Shown piece after piece: positions 1 through 8,203 of a stretch of 64,000 nucleotides of DNA. Numbering within the stretch: the first letter of the stretch is position 1; every line of letters starts with the position of its first letter. The translations under genes were made by a program, and so were the position numbers. The DNA is from Paenibacillus hemerocallicola (GTDB lineage: Bacteria; Bacillota; Bacilli; Paenibacillales; NBRC-103111): NCBI RefSeq assembly GCF_006265175.1, contig NZ_VDCQ01000016.1:83444-147443 (forward strand), in the 5' to 3' direction. The notes under the pieces were generated by a model. The model was not told the origin of the DNA. It made no database searches and saw only the letters and a program-made list of their open reading frames with translations.

Positions 1-1
1 A

Positions 2-310
2 GTTGTGCTGAGCTTATTGAGCGAGGAGGTGCAAACGAAGCTGAGCAAGGCCGGACGATTGTCCGTGCTGAAAAACGATGAAATCCGAAAAGTGTACGGC
101 TCGGATAGCGATACGTACAGGGGGAAAAATTTGCAGGCGATTTTCAAGGTAAGCCCTTCCCCATTGCCGGAGGCTTCCAAATACGACCCCAAAATCAATG
201 CATTGCTGAATGGCGAAGTAAGTAAAAATGTGATGGTGGACGGTACGGATATCAATACGGCATTGCGAAACGGAGAAGACAAAGCCAATAAGGAAATCGT
301 AATTCCATAA
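2..310 (+). CDS. Extracellular solute-binding protein, C-terminal fragment
   Basis: The reading frame is already open at the window edge, so only about the last 100 residues of a longer protein are present. The tail ends with a pattern (small helix, then VDGTDINTALRNGEDKANKEI) typical of the C-terminus of ABC-transporter sugar-binding lipoproteins, where the last helix is built by residues such as 'T-D-I-N-T-A-L-R'. The likely role is extracellular capture of a carbohydrate or oligosaccharide for an ABC importer; the substrate cannot be read from this fragment. It is followed by a clear terminator at 341-380, so it ends its transcription unit. Family assignment rests on tail resemblance only. 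Confidence 0.6.
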   Translation, partial: VVLSLLSEEVQTKLSKAGRLSVLKNDEIRKVYGSDSDTYRGKNLQAIFKVSPSPLPEASKYDPKINALLNGEVSKNVMVDGTDINTALRNGEDKANKEIVIP

Positions 311-340
311 GACCGGATACCGCATAAATAGTCGAGCCTC

Positions 341-380
341 AAACCTCGCCCCATATGCTTGCGCATGCGGCGGGGTTTTT
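341..380 (+). terminator. Rho-independent terminator after the solute-binding protein
   Basis: AAACCTCGCC (341-350) pairs with GGCGGGGTTT (369-378), with an inner GCATGC-type stem, and a T run follows. Confidence 0.8.
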
Positions 381-513
381 CCGTCTCCATTATTTTCCGT
401 AGCCGATTAACGTCAAAAATATGACACGAGCCCAGGCCGAATATCGCTTGCGGAACCGCTTAAAGCGGGGCATAATGAGATAACGCAATTTTACGAAAGA
501 GGTGCAACGACCC

Positions 514-1449
514 ATGAAATCCATAACGGTTCAAGACTTGGTCAATCGCTTCCATTTGGAAATACTTGCCGGCCACAGCCAGTTGCACCGGACCATTGAC
601 AAAGCGCGCGTTCATAGGCCGGGGCTCGAATTCGTCGGCTATTTCGATTTTTTCCCGCAGCAGCGCGTCCAGGTGCTTGGGCGAAAAGAAATTACGTATT
701 TGCACAAGCAGAGCGAGGAGGAGCGCGATTCCCGGATCGGCCATGTCGTGCAATACCACCCGCCCTGCTTCGTGGTGACGTGGAATCAGGAGACCGAAGG
801 GCTCCATTACCTGATCACGCACTGCGAAAGGGAAGGGATTCCGCTGCTCCGTACGCCGGACTCGACGACGAAATGGATCGGCATGGCCGACGCGTACTTG
901 ACCAAATCGTTGGCCCCGGAAATTCAGGTGCACGGCGTATGCGTCAACGTAGCCGGGATCGGCATTCTGCTTCGCGGCAAGTCCGGTGTAGGGAAGAGCG
1001 AGACGGCGCTGACGCTGATTAGGCGCGGCCACCGGCTCGTGGCGGATGATGCCGTCGTCCTGAGGAAAATCAGCCCGGAGACGATCCTCGGTACGCATGA
1101 CGGCAAAACCAAGGAATTTCTGGCTCTCCGCAGCGTCGGACTGATCAACGTCGCCCGCATTTACGGCCGCGGCGCGTTTCAGGATGAAACCCGCATCGTG
1201 CTGGACATCGAGCTGACGCAGTGGAAAGAGAACGAGCTGTACAACTCGTTGGACGTAGAGCCCCAGTTCACCGACTATATGGACGTGAAAATTCCCCATA
1301 TCCAAATCTCGCTCCAGCCGGGACGCGACGTTGCGGGTCTGGTTGAAGCGGCTGCCAACAACTGGTATCTTCGCTTGCAAGGCTATAGCGCGGCCGAAGA
1401 GTTCATGCAGCGGATCGAAGCGTTTGCCCAGTCGCAGCAAAAGCACTGA
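514..1449 (+). CDS. hprK: HPr kinase/phosphorylase
   Basis: Bifunctional enzyme that phosphorylates HPr (and Crh) on a regulatory serine and removes it again, setting carbon catabolite repression in Gram-positive bacteria. The protein has 311 residues, the usual length. The N-terminal half carries the receptor-like domain. A P-loop GKSGVGKS lies near residue 155, preceded by the family segment around HGVCVNVAGIGILLRG, and the HprK signature region follows (DDAVVL, then RGAFQDETRIVLDIEL). I chose ATG 514 rather than the in-frame GTG 502 because AAAGAGGTG (495-503) sits at a good distance from 514. It stands alone between two terminators. In Bacillus hprK is followed by lgt; here it is not. Confidence 0.95.
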   Translation: MKSITVQDLVNRFHLEILAGHSQLHRTIDKARVHRPGLEFVGYFDFFPQQRVQVLGRKEITYLHKQSEEERDSRIGHVVQYHPPCFVVTWNQETEGLHYLITHCEREGIPLLRTPDSTTKWIGMADAYLTKSLAPEIQVHGVCVNVAGIGILLRGKSGVGKSETALTLIRRGHRLVADDAVVLRKISPETILGTHDGKTKEFLALRSVGLINVARIYGRGAFQDETRIVLDIELTQWKENELYNSLDVEPQFTDYMDVKIPHIQISLQPGRDVAGLVEAAANNWYLRLQGYSAAEEFMQRIEAFAQSQQKH

Positions 1450-1477
1450 TCCGCAGTTCAGACATAGAAAGAAGTGC

Positions 1478-1523
1478 AAACCTCCAGTACCGCCCATGAA
1501 GGCGGTTTGGAGGTTTTGCTTTT
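1478..1523 (+). terminator. Terminator after hprK
   Basis: AAACCTCC (1478-1485) with an inner CCGCC pairs with GGCGG and GGAGGTTT (to 1515), and a T-rich tail follows. Confidence 0.85.
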
Positions 1524-1611
1524 AACCTATCCGGCGGGCGGTGCGGCGTTGCAAAATAATCGGATGTCACTCATCGAATAGGGCTGCAAATCAGAAGCTC
1601 TTCTTGCTTTG

Positions 1612-1637
1612 TAAGGAAAACCGCGAGCTTTCTCGCA
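1612..1637 (-). terminator. Probable terminator of the glycosyltransferase gene
   Basis: On the minus strand GCGAG-AAAG-CTCGC is followed by GGTTTTCC just past the stop of the glycosyltransferase. The stem is short, so confidence is moderate. Confidence 0.5.
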
Positions 1638-1641
1638 ATCG

Positions 1642-2730
1642 CTACGTGTCCACCCGCCGGATCAGATTCTCGAGCAGCCTTATATTCCGGACGATATTTT
1701 CGTTACCCGGAACGTAGCCGTGCGCCATTTTATTGTGATAGTACGACCGTTCGTAATCACCAAGCCGATAGTAGCAAAGTCCGAGCTGCATATGAGGCAG
1801 CCAGGTGGCGCTGACCAGGTTATGGATCGCCCAATCGTTGCTCGGCTGGAATGCGATGGCGGCTTTATACCAGTAAATGGCTTGGATAAACTGATCGCGT
1901 TCCATAAAGAAGTAGCCGATCCGGCAGCATGCCTCCGGACGCGGAACATCGTATTCGAACGTTTTGCACGTCATCGCCAGTTCTTTTTGCCTGTCTCCCG
2001 AATAGTGATAACAGTCGGCGAGCCTCGTATAAGCGAGAATTCGATTCTCTGCGGATAACTGATCGCATTCCAAAAATTTGAGATAAAACTGTGCGGCCCG
2101 CTCGTACGACCTATGCTGGTGCAGCTCCATCGCATAATGGAGCATATCCCGTGCCGTAAGTTCGTTGGCGCCGCTTATCAATTTCTCGTATATTTTCAAA
2201 TTCCGGTCCGGATCGGCGGTTTTGTCCGGTTTTCGATGCGTCACCACCATATCGCAATCGTAAAAAGTGCCTTCCCGTATCGATAAATCTTCATGGACGG
2301 CCCCTTCCCACCTGTAATTCCGCGATCGTTTTACCAATCTTGCGCGCCGGACGCTTAGCGTGACATTGCCATGAGCGTCAAAGTCGCAATGATACCGCAT
2401 CGTCACGGCATCCGCCTCGGGCGGGAGCGACCGTTTGAGCCGGCAAAGCTTCTCGCAGTCTTCTGGAAGCAGGACATCGTCGGCGTCAAGCCACAGAATA
2501 TAGTCCATGGTGGCTTTGGCAAAATAAGCATTGCGCGCGGCGGCAAAATGATCGTTCCAAGCAAAGTCTATGACGGACGATGCCCACCTGCGGGCAATTT
2601 CTTTGGTCCGGTCCGTCGATCCGGTATCTACGATGATGATTTCGTCGACCGCGTCGCGAACCGATCGCAGACACCTTTCGAGCGTCAGCTGTTCATTTTT
2701 GACAATCATGCATAGACTGATCGTAATCAT
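1642..2730 (-). CDS. Family 2 glycosyltransferase with C-terminal TPR region
   Basis: The protein has 362 residues. It starts MITISLCMIVKNEQ, the classic GT2 opening, continues with the nucleotide-sugar motif VDTGSTDRTKEIA and has the acidic metal-binding motif LDADD near residue 80. Residues from about 190 onward form helix pairs resembling tetratricopeptide repeats, an architecture seen in cytoplasmic GT2 enzymes that glycosylate peptides or surface proteins. Acceptor and donor are unknown. ATG 2730 is preceded by GAGGTG. The gene follows a beta-propeller remnant by only 20 bases on the same strand. Such pairs of a YVTN-propeller protein and a glycosyltransferase suggest surface or spore-coat modification, which is inference. 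Confidence 0.85.
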   Translation of the reverse strand: MITISLCMIVKNEQLTLERCLRSVRDAVDEIIIVDTGSTDRTKEIARRWASSVIDFAWNDHFAAARNAYFAKATMDYILWLDADDVLLPEDCEKLCRLKRSLPPEADAVTMRYHCDFDAHGNVTLSVRRARLVKRSRNYRWEGAVHEDLSIREGTFYDCDMVVTHRKPDKTADPDRNLKIYEKLISGANELTARDMLHYAMELHQHRSYERAAQFYLKFLECDQLSAENRILAYTRLADCYHYSGDRQKELAMTCKTFEYDVPRPEACCRIGYFFMERDQFIQAIYWYKAAIAFQPSNDWAIHNLVSATWLPHMQLGLCYYRLGDYERSYYHNKMAHGYVPGNENIVRNIRLLENLIRRVDT

Positions 2731-2750
2731 CCGGACACCTCATTGTTCCA

Positions 2751-2960
2751 TTAAGGATTGATCCCCACACCGAATGGGAAATCTCCGACCGAAACGGTAG
2801 CCATTACGGTATTGCTTCCTCCATTAATGACAGAGACGTTGTCGTTGAACGAATTCGCCACATAGATCCGATTGGTCGAGGAGTTGACGCCGACCTCTAT
2901 CGGTTGAACGCCGACGGGGATCGTGGCGAATACAAGATTGGTTAATCCATTAATGCGGAC
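2751..2960 (-). pseudogene. YVTN beta-propeller protein remnant
   Basis: About 70 codons encode nearly two YVTN-type propeller repeats: ATIPVGVQPIEVGVNSSTNRIYVAN, then SVINGGSNTVMATVSVGDFPFGVGINP, after which the frame stops abruptly. Complete propellers have five or more such blades (IPVGxxPxGVAVNxxTNxIYVxN). The open frame extends upstream to 3182, but that part does not resemble the family and no convincing start is present. The parent would be an extracellular beta-propeller protein. I read this as a truncated, decayed gene. Start coordinate is approximate. Confidence 0.6.
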
Positions 2961-3273
2961 CATGGAGCCAAGGCGCCCGATTCGAAATCCCCATTGACTA
3001 CGCGATTGTTGAACGACATTCGGATTCACCTTCCAATCTTGCATGGTTTGCTGTTTCATCCCGATAGATAGAAGGACAAAGCCTGTATCAGTATATGAAA
3101 CATTGGTAGATTGGAGCGGGCTCTTCAAGCGGAGAATCCAACGTGCCAACAAATTAACAAATCGGGGCGAACAATCGAGCATGCATCCTTGCTCTTCCCG
3201 GCATTATGATGGAAATCCTTACGATCGGGCGTGCGTGCCCGTTGGCGTTCCCGATCATCGGCCGTATGAAAAG

Positions 3274-3375
3274 TTGACAAACGTTTTGCCGCTCTTTAGT
3301 CTAAACTATAAGTGCAAACGAGCGTTACGCGAATACAAACGAACAAAGCTTCATACCATACGCGCAAACAAACAA
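3274..3375 (+). promoter_or_regulatory. Promoter and AAAC-repeat operator region of the DeoR gene
   Basis: A perfect TTGACA lies at 3274-3279 with a weak -10 candidate (TAGTCT, 3297-3302, spacer 17). Downstream, up to the Shine-Dalgarno site, are repeated CAAACG/CAAACA units (around 3314, 3334 and 3363), the kind of direct repeats bound by DeoR-family repressors. This suggests autoregulation; no binding data can be seen here. Confidence 0.5.
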
Positions 3376-3387
3376 GGAGGGGCGTTC

Positions 3388-4149
3388 ATGCTGGCAGCGG
3401 AACGGAAAATACGCATCGTCGAATACGTGAAGCAAAATCGCGTTGCTTCGGTAGCCGCGCTTGCCCAGTCGTTTCAGGTGCACGAAGCGACGATACGGCG
3501 GGATTTGGCGGAGATCGAGCAGGAGGGCCTGCTGAAGAGAACGCACGGCGGCGTGATCGTCGATCAGGGGGCGAACAGCGAGCCTTCTTTCACGGAGCGG
3601 GCGCACGAGCAATTGGAGCAAAAGCGGCGGATCGGCAAGCGGGCGGCGGAGATGGTAGAGGACGGAGACCATATTATACTGGACTCGGGCACGACGACGC
3701 TGCATATTGCCCAGCACCTCGTCGAACGTTCCAACATCACGGTCGTGACGAACGATATTAACATAGCCGCTGAGCTTCGCGACTCCAAGGGCATTTCCGT
3801 CATCGTGACGGGCGGTTCGCTGTATCATTCGAGCTTCATGCTGAACGGCATGTTTACGGACCATATGCTGTCGACGCTTCATGTGCAGAAGGCGTTTATC
3901 GGCACGCCGGCGATTCATTCGAAGCATGGACTGACCCATCCGGAAGCGCAGCTCGTGCCGACCAAGCAGGGCATGATCAGAGCGGCGCAGGAAATCATTG
4001 TCGTCGCCGACGATACGAAAATCGGCAAGGCGTCGCTGCACGCCGTCGCCCCGATTCACAACGTGCATACGTTCGTTACCGGAACGGAAGCGTCCGAAGC
4101 GCAAATCAAACTGTTTCGCGATGCCGGCGTTAAAGTGATTACCGTATAG
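3388..4149 (+). CDS. DeoR-family transcriptional regulator
   Basis: The protein has 253 residues. The N-terminal DeoR winged helix is clear (VASVAALAQSFQVHEATIRRDL, then EGLLKRTHGG), and the rest is the DeoR C-terminal sensor (DSGTTTLHIAQHL, VVTNDINIA, IVVADDTKIG), which binds phosphorylated sugar intermediates. ATG 3388 has AAGGAGGGG at the right distance; the longer open frame from 3043 has no ribosome site. No sugar gene follows on the same strand, so the target is unclear; upstream AAAC repeats suggest autoregulation. It is a homologue of the regulator at 39019, but not a close duplicate. Confidence 0.9.
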   Translation: MLAAERKIRIVEYVKQNRVASVAALAQSFQVHEATIRRDLAEIEQEGLLKRTHGGVIVDQGANSEPSFTERAHEQLEQKRRIGKRAAEMVEDGDHIILDSGTTTLHIAQHLVERSNITVVTNDINIAAELRDSKGISVIVTGGSLYHSSFMLNGMFTDHMLSTLHVQKAFIGTPAIHSKHGLTHPEAQLVPTKQGMIRAAQEIIVVADDTKIGKASLHAVAPIHNVHTFVTGTEASEAQIKLFRDAGVKVITV

Positions 4150-4183
4150 AAGCGAGGCGGCGAGGCCGACCGAAAACGAATGC

Positions 4184-4213
4184 AAGCCCGATGCGAGCGT
4201 ATCGGGCTATTTC
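4184..4213 (+). terminator. Hairpin after the DeoR gene
   Basis: AAGCCCGAT and ATCGGGCT flank an 8-base loop, followed by a short weak T tract. It separates the convergent DeoR and AraC genes. Confidence 0.5.
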
Positions 4214-4259
4214 GCATGGGTTCGCAAGGACCAAGGCGGCATTCATCCTCGCAGTCAGC

Positions 4260-5111
4260 TCAATTCCCGAATCGTTGTCTGTACTGCTTCGGGCTCATGC
4301 CCGTCGAAGCTTTGAACACGCGTCCGAAATGGGTCAAGCTTTCGAAGCCGACGCTTTCCGCAACCTCGGTCACGTTCAGCTCCCCGGCCGACAGCAGCTT
4401 CTGAGCCTCCTTCAGGCGAACGAGATTGACGTATTCCACGAACGAGAATCCGGTCACTTTATTGAAAATGCGGCTCAAATAATGAGGATTGATATGGAAC
4501 AAGGTCGAGAGGAGCGTGAGCGACAAATCTTCCGCGTAATGCCCGTTAATGTAAGCGGCTACCGAGGCGACGCGCTCGAACATCGGGTTGTCCGGCTCGG
4601 TCCGCTCCGGAACGCTTGCCAGCTCCCGCATGCACCTTCCGGCGAACAGAAGCAGCTCCATAAGCGTGATTTTTACATAGATCGGAGACTCGGGCGTCTG
4701 CGCTTTGCTTTCTTCGAGGAGCCTGTCGAGCAAGCTTTCGACGACGGCCTGCTGTTTGATGTTCAAGCGGATGACGGGCTGCCCGAATACCGAACGCGGG
4801 TCCCAAGCGGAGCCGCCGAACAACGAATCCAGGAAACCGTCGCGATAATGCAGCAGGATCCGCTCGTGACCGTTCGTTATGTTTTGCGTTTTATGCAGCA
4901 CATGCTTGTCGATCAGCACGAGATCGCCGGGCTGGACCCGGTATGTCCGGTCCTTGATGAAATAATAGCGCTCTCCCGAGCACATATAGTAGATTTCGTA
5001 GGCGTCGTGGTAATGGTTGAGCGGCATGTTGAACGGGCTTGTGCGGTGCGCCTTGTGAATGGAAAATCCTTGCGGCACGGGGTTCAATCGTTCGCTGTAA
5101 ATGTCGCTCAT
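4260..5111 (-). CDS. AraC-family regulator with N-terminal cupin
   Basis: The protein has 283 residues: an N-terminal cupin-like sensor (HYHDAYEIYYMCSGERYYF, PGDLVLIDKHVLH) and a C-terminal pair of helix-turn-helix motifs (LSLTLLSTLFHINPHYLSRIF and VTEVAESVGFESLTHFGRVFK, ending GMSPKQYRQRF). ATG 5111 is preceded by GGAAGGAGG at 11 bases, favoured over the upstream in-frame start at 5171. It is divergent from the Gfo/Idh dehydrogenase at 5332 across a 220-base gap and probably activates it in response to a sugar; the ligand is unknown. Confidence 0.9.
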   Translation of the reverse strand: MSDIYSERLNPVPQGFSIHKAHRTSPFNMPLNHYHDAYEIYYMCSGERYYFIKDRTYRVQPGDLVLIDKHVLHKTQNITNGHERILLHYRDGFLDSLFGGSAWDPRSVFGQPVIRLNIKQQAVVESLLDRLLEESKAQTPESPIYVKITLMELLLFAGRCMRELASVPERTEPDNPMFERVASVAAYINGHYAEDLSLTLLSTLFHINPHYLSRIFNKVTGFSFVEYVNLVRLKEAQKLLSAGELNVTEVAESVGFESLTHFGRVFKASTGMSPKQYRQRFGN

Positions 5112-5331
5112 CGTCCCGGCAGCCTCCTTCCGACAGGTTGGTGAATGAATCGATCCGCAGCTGGAGCCCATTGGCCGTCAACGGACTGGAGTAGCGATTC
5201 GTTTCGAGCCAAAGGACAAAATATGTGTAGTTTTATGGTATATCAAGCAAAAATCGCGTAGAAATTATACGTATTTTTACTTATGATCATAACAGAGAAT
5301 GTTTACTATGAACAGATGGGGTGTACGGATA
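5112..5331. promoter_or_regulatory. Divergent regulatory gap between AraC gene and dehydrogenase
   Basis: This stretch is markedly AT-rich from about 5215 to 5310 and must hold both divergent promoters. I could not identify convincing -35/-10 pairs or an operator by eye. Confidence 0.4.
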
Positions 5332-6618
5332 ATGAAAAGGATCGTCGTTTGCGGTGTAAGCAGCCGCGCGTTGGGGATGTTTGTCGGCCCGCTCGTCAAG
5401 ACATTCGGCAAGCAATATGAAGTAGTAGGCTTGCTCGATATCGACCCGCAGCGTTTTATCGTATGCCGCAACCAATATTCCGAGCTGAAGGAAGTTCCCG
5501 GCTACGGTACGGACGAATTCGGCAAAATGGTGACAGAGACGAGACCCGATATCGTGCTCGTCGCGGGCAAGGACAGTACGCATGCCGAATATATCGTGCA
5601 GGCGCTGGAGCGCGATCTGGATGTCATTACGGAGAAGCCGATGGCGATATCGGCCGAGCAATGCCGGGAGATTGTCCGGGCGGAACGGAACAGCAAAGGA
5701 AAAGTGACGGTCACGTTTAACTACCGCTACAGCCCGTACCACCGCAAAATCAAGGAGCTCGTGCTCGAAGGCAAAATCGGCAGGGTGACTTCGGTCGATC
5801 TGAACTGGTATGTCGACACGCACCACGGCTCCAGCTATTTCAAACGGTGGAACCGCAAGCGCGAAAACTCCGGCGGGCTGTCGATCCATAAGAGCACGCA
5901 TCATTTCGACCTCGTCAATTGGTGGATCGCGCAAAAGCCGGTGGAGGTATTCGCTTATGGGGCGCTCAACTATTTCGGTCCGGACGGGGAGCTGAATCCG
6001 AAGAAGGAGGACGGCCGCCATTGCGAAACTTGCGAGGTGAAGCCGAGCTGCCGCTACGTGATGCGCTGGACGACCCGCAGCAAGGAGGTAACGCCGCCGG
6101 ACGATCATCTGAAGGCGAATACGTCTACTATCTCCCAGCGCTTTACGGCTTATCGCCCTGACGCGTGCATTTTCGATTCGGAAATCGACATCGAGGATAC
6201 GTATGCGGTAACGGTCAAATACGACAGAGGGGCGCTGCTCAGCTATTCGATCAATTTCTCCGCGCCATACGAAGGCTACAGGCTGGCGATCAACGGCACG
6301 AAGGGCAGAATCGAGACGACGGAATATCATGTCCCGGCCCGCATTCCGTTCGAAGTACCGAGGCAGACGATCGAATACATCCCGCTGTTCGGCTCCAGGG
6401 AAATCATTGACGTCGTGCAGAACAGCGGCGGACACGGCGGGGGAGACCCATTGCTGCTGGAAGATCTATTCCTCGGCTCCGACCCGCTCCGGGACTACGA
6501 AATATTGGCCGGCGCCGCGGACGGCGCTTATTCGATCGCGATCGGGGAAGGCGTCTGGAGGTCGGTCGAGGAGAAGAAGCCGATTTCGATCCCGGGCTTG
6601 CTGCAGGAAGCGTATTAG
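5332..6618 (+). CDS. Gfo/Idh/MocA-family oxidoreductase
   Basis: The protein has 428 residues. The N-terminal Rossmann fold begins KRIVVCGVSSRALGMFV, with the EKP motif (VITEKPMAI) that places the catalytic lysine near residue 100, and the second domain carries DLVNWW. The family oxidises or epimerises sugars and inositols with NAD(P). A cysteine group (HCETCEVKPSC) in the middle could bind a metal, which is unusual for short Gfo/Idh enzymes but seen in long members. ATG 5332 is favoured because GGGGTG precedes it by 8 bases; ATG 5308 is an alternative. It is probably the target of the divergent AraC regulator. Confidence 0.88.
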   Translation: MKRIVVCGVSSRALGMFVGPLVKTFGKQYEVVGLLDIDPQRFIVCRNQYSELKEVPGYGTDEFGKMVTETRPDIVLVAGKDSTHAEYIVQALERDLDVITEKPMAISAEQCREIVRAERNSKGKVTVTFNYRYSPYHRKIKELVLEGKIGRVTSVDLNWYVDTHHGSSYFKRWNRKRENSGGLSIHKSTHHFDLVNWWIAQKPVEVFAYGALNYFGPDGELNPKKEDGRHCETCEVKPSCRYVMRWTTRSKEVTPPDDHLKANTSTISQRFTAYRPDACIFDSEIDIEDTYAVTVKYDRGALLSYSINFSAPYEGYRLAINGTKGRIETTEYHVPARIPFEVPRQTIEYIPLFGSREIIDVVQNSGGHGGGDPLLLEDLFLGSDPLRDYEILAGAADGAYSIAIGEGVWRSVEEKKPISIPGLLQEAY

Positions 6619-7110
6619 CACTTCATTTCGTAAATTAGCACCTGTGGCCGCCAACGCCCTTGATCGCAAGTCCGCCTTCCGAGTTTCCTCGAAGGGTAAG
6701 CCGTGTGGAGGAGACAGCCGTCAGGCAACGCCGGATCGAGCGCCGGGGCGATAAGCGGCGGGAACAATCCGGCGGCGGCGGGTCCGTCCGGAATCTGCCT
6801 GCAAATGTGCATCTTGTTTGGTCTCAATTCGACCTGTTGACCCTTTTACCTGCAAATGTGCAGGCAGATCGCGCCATCTCTCGCTAAAAACGGCTATTTC
6901 CGGGAAGTTACGTGCACTTTTACAGGCAAATAGCCGGATGTGGCCTTATTGGACCGAATCTGCCTGCACTTTTGCAGGTGAGTTGGAGCGGGGACGCTGG
7001 TTCTGTGCCTCCCCATCCGCTCCGGGCTGCCGAAGCCCGGTTCCGCACATATTCGCCGATTCGTTTGGCTAGCGGCTTTTCAGGTGTTGCGATTGTCGGA
7101 AAGAAAATCG
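6619..7110. repeat. Intergenic region with TGCA-type palindromic repeats
   Basis: No gene is visible. Four related units occur between about 6791 and 6981: CTGCCTGCAAATGTGCA (about 6795), ACCTGCAAATGTGCAGGCAGA (about 6849), an inverted GTGCACTTTTACAGGCAAAT (6912-6931) and CTGCCTGCACTTTTGCAGGT (6960-6979). CGGCTATTT (6891-6899) is mirrored by AAATAGCCG (6928-6936), so the third unit sits inside a longer stem-loop. This resembles dispersed intergenic palindrome families of Paenibacillus genomes. Confidence 0.7.
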
Positions 7111-8073
7111 TTAACTGACCTTGCCCCTCTCCGCGATGCCTCTCGGTACCGTCTGCTTCGCGCCGCGCTTGCCCGAACCGAGCAGGTTCGTACCGAGAAC
7201 CCCCGCAACGATCAGTACCGCTCCGATGAAATGGTAAGCCTCCAATCGCTCCTTCAATACGAACACTCCGGCCAGCACGGTAATGAGCGTCGCTACGTTG
7301 TTGAACGCGCTCACCTTGTAAGCTTCCAGTCTGGATAAGGCAAAATTGGATAAAAACGAGCTGATCAGCGACGACATGACGCCCAAATAAACGATGGACA
7401 TCACGAACAGCGGACTGGCGAACGGTTGGAAGTAGGTCGACAGCGTGCCCTCCGAGACATGCCGCCCGACAGACATGGCATTGAAGGCGATGAAGCCGAT
7501 AAGCGACATCATGAACGTCATATCGGTTACGCGGAACGACTGCGCCATTTTGCGCGCCAGTACGCCGTAGCCGGCCAAGGCGAGGGCGCCCAGGGCGATC
7601 AGACCGACTCCCGCAAGCGACGACGGTTCGAACCGGGCGCCCTTCATGACGAACATGTAGATGACGCCCGCGATCGACAGCAGCACCGACAGCTTCTGCC
7701 ACGCGCCTGGACGCTCCTTCAGCAGCGGGATAGCGAGTATCATCGTGAAAGCGGGGACTACCGCCTGGACGATTCCGGCCTCCGAGGAGGACGTATACGC
7801 AAGCCCGAACGTTTGGAACGTGAAGAAGAGGACCGGGTAAAACAGCGCGAGCGGCAGCACGGCCAACAGCTCGCGCGGCCGGATCGTCAGCCGGAGCCAG
7901 CCGAAGCAGACGGGAAGCGCGGCCGCGATCAGCGAGATCGTAAAGCGGTGAGCGAGCGTATCGAGCGGAGACGCCGCAATCAGCGCGAATTTAACGAAAA
8001 TGAATGAAAAGCCGATGATGAACGCGTATAAGATAACCGCCGCATAGACGGTACGGTTCCGGTTCGTCGTCAT
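7111..8073 (-). CDS. EamA/DMT-family transporter
   Basis: The protein has 320 residues with about ten hydrophobic segments in two EamA halves, starting YAAVILYAFIIGFSFIFVKFAL, with the second half near LAGVGLIALGALALAGYGVLARK. Members of the drug/metabolite superfamily export amino acids or small metabolites; the substrate is unknown. ATG 8073 follows AAAGGGGG by about 9 bases; the upstream start at 8109 lacks a site. It is divergent from a MocR-type regulator at 8204, a common arrangement in which the regulator controls the exporter through the palindrome at 8173-8194. Confidence 0.9.
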   Translation of the reverse strand: MTTNRNRTVYAAVILYAFIIGFSFIFVKFALIAASPLDTLAHRFTISLIAAALPVCFGWLRLTIRPRELLAVLPLALFYPVLFFTFQTFGLAYTSSSEAGIVQAVVPAFTMILAIPLLKERPGAWQKLSVLLSIAGVIYMFVMKGARFEPSSLAGVGLIALGALALAGYGVLARKMAQSFRVTDMTFMMSLIGFIAFNAMSVGRHVSEGTLSTYFQPFASPLFVMSIVYLGVMSSLISSFLSNFALSRLEAYKVSAFNNVATLITVLAGVFVLKERLEAYHFIGAVLIVAGVLGTNLLGSGKRGAKQTVPRGIAERGKVS

Positions 8074-8131
8074 GGCGCATGCCCCCTTTATCGAACGTTT
8101 CCTTTGCAAGCCGGCCGGCGGCTTAAGCTAT

Positions 8132-8161
8132 ATAGTAAAGGGTCCGCCTATTTGCTACAAT
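8132..8161. promoter_or_regulatory. Overlapping divergent promoters
   Basis: Towards the transporter (minus strand) TTGTAG (8160-8155) and TACTAT (8137-8132) are 17 bases apart. Towards the regulator (plus strand) a -10 TACAAT lies at 8156-8161 with a poor -35. The two promoters overlap almost completely, so RNA polymerase probably chooses one direction. Confidence 0.55.
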
Positions 8162-8172
8162 AAGAAAAAAGG

Positions 8173-8194
8173 TCATCTGTATCGATACAGATGA
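8173..8194. promoter_or_regulatory. Perfect 22-bp palindrome, probable MocR operator
   Basis: TCATCTGTATC (8173-8183) is followed directly by its exact inverted repeat GATACAGATGA (8184-8194). It lies just downstream of the regulator's predicted transcription start and about 50-70 bases upstream of the exporter's start. That position suits autorepression plus activation of the exporter. Confidence 0.75.
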
Positions 8195-8203
8195 TGGCGG
8201 CGG

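Noticed and set aside
3043..3387. Upstream extension of the DeoR gene
   Set aside because: No ribosome site and no similarity; it contains the promoter region.
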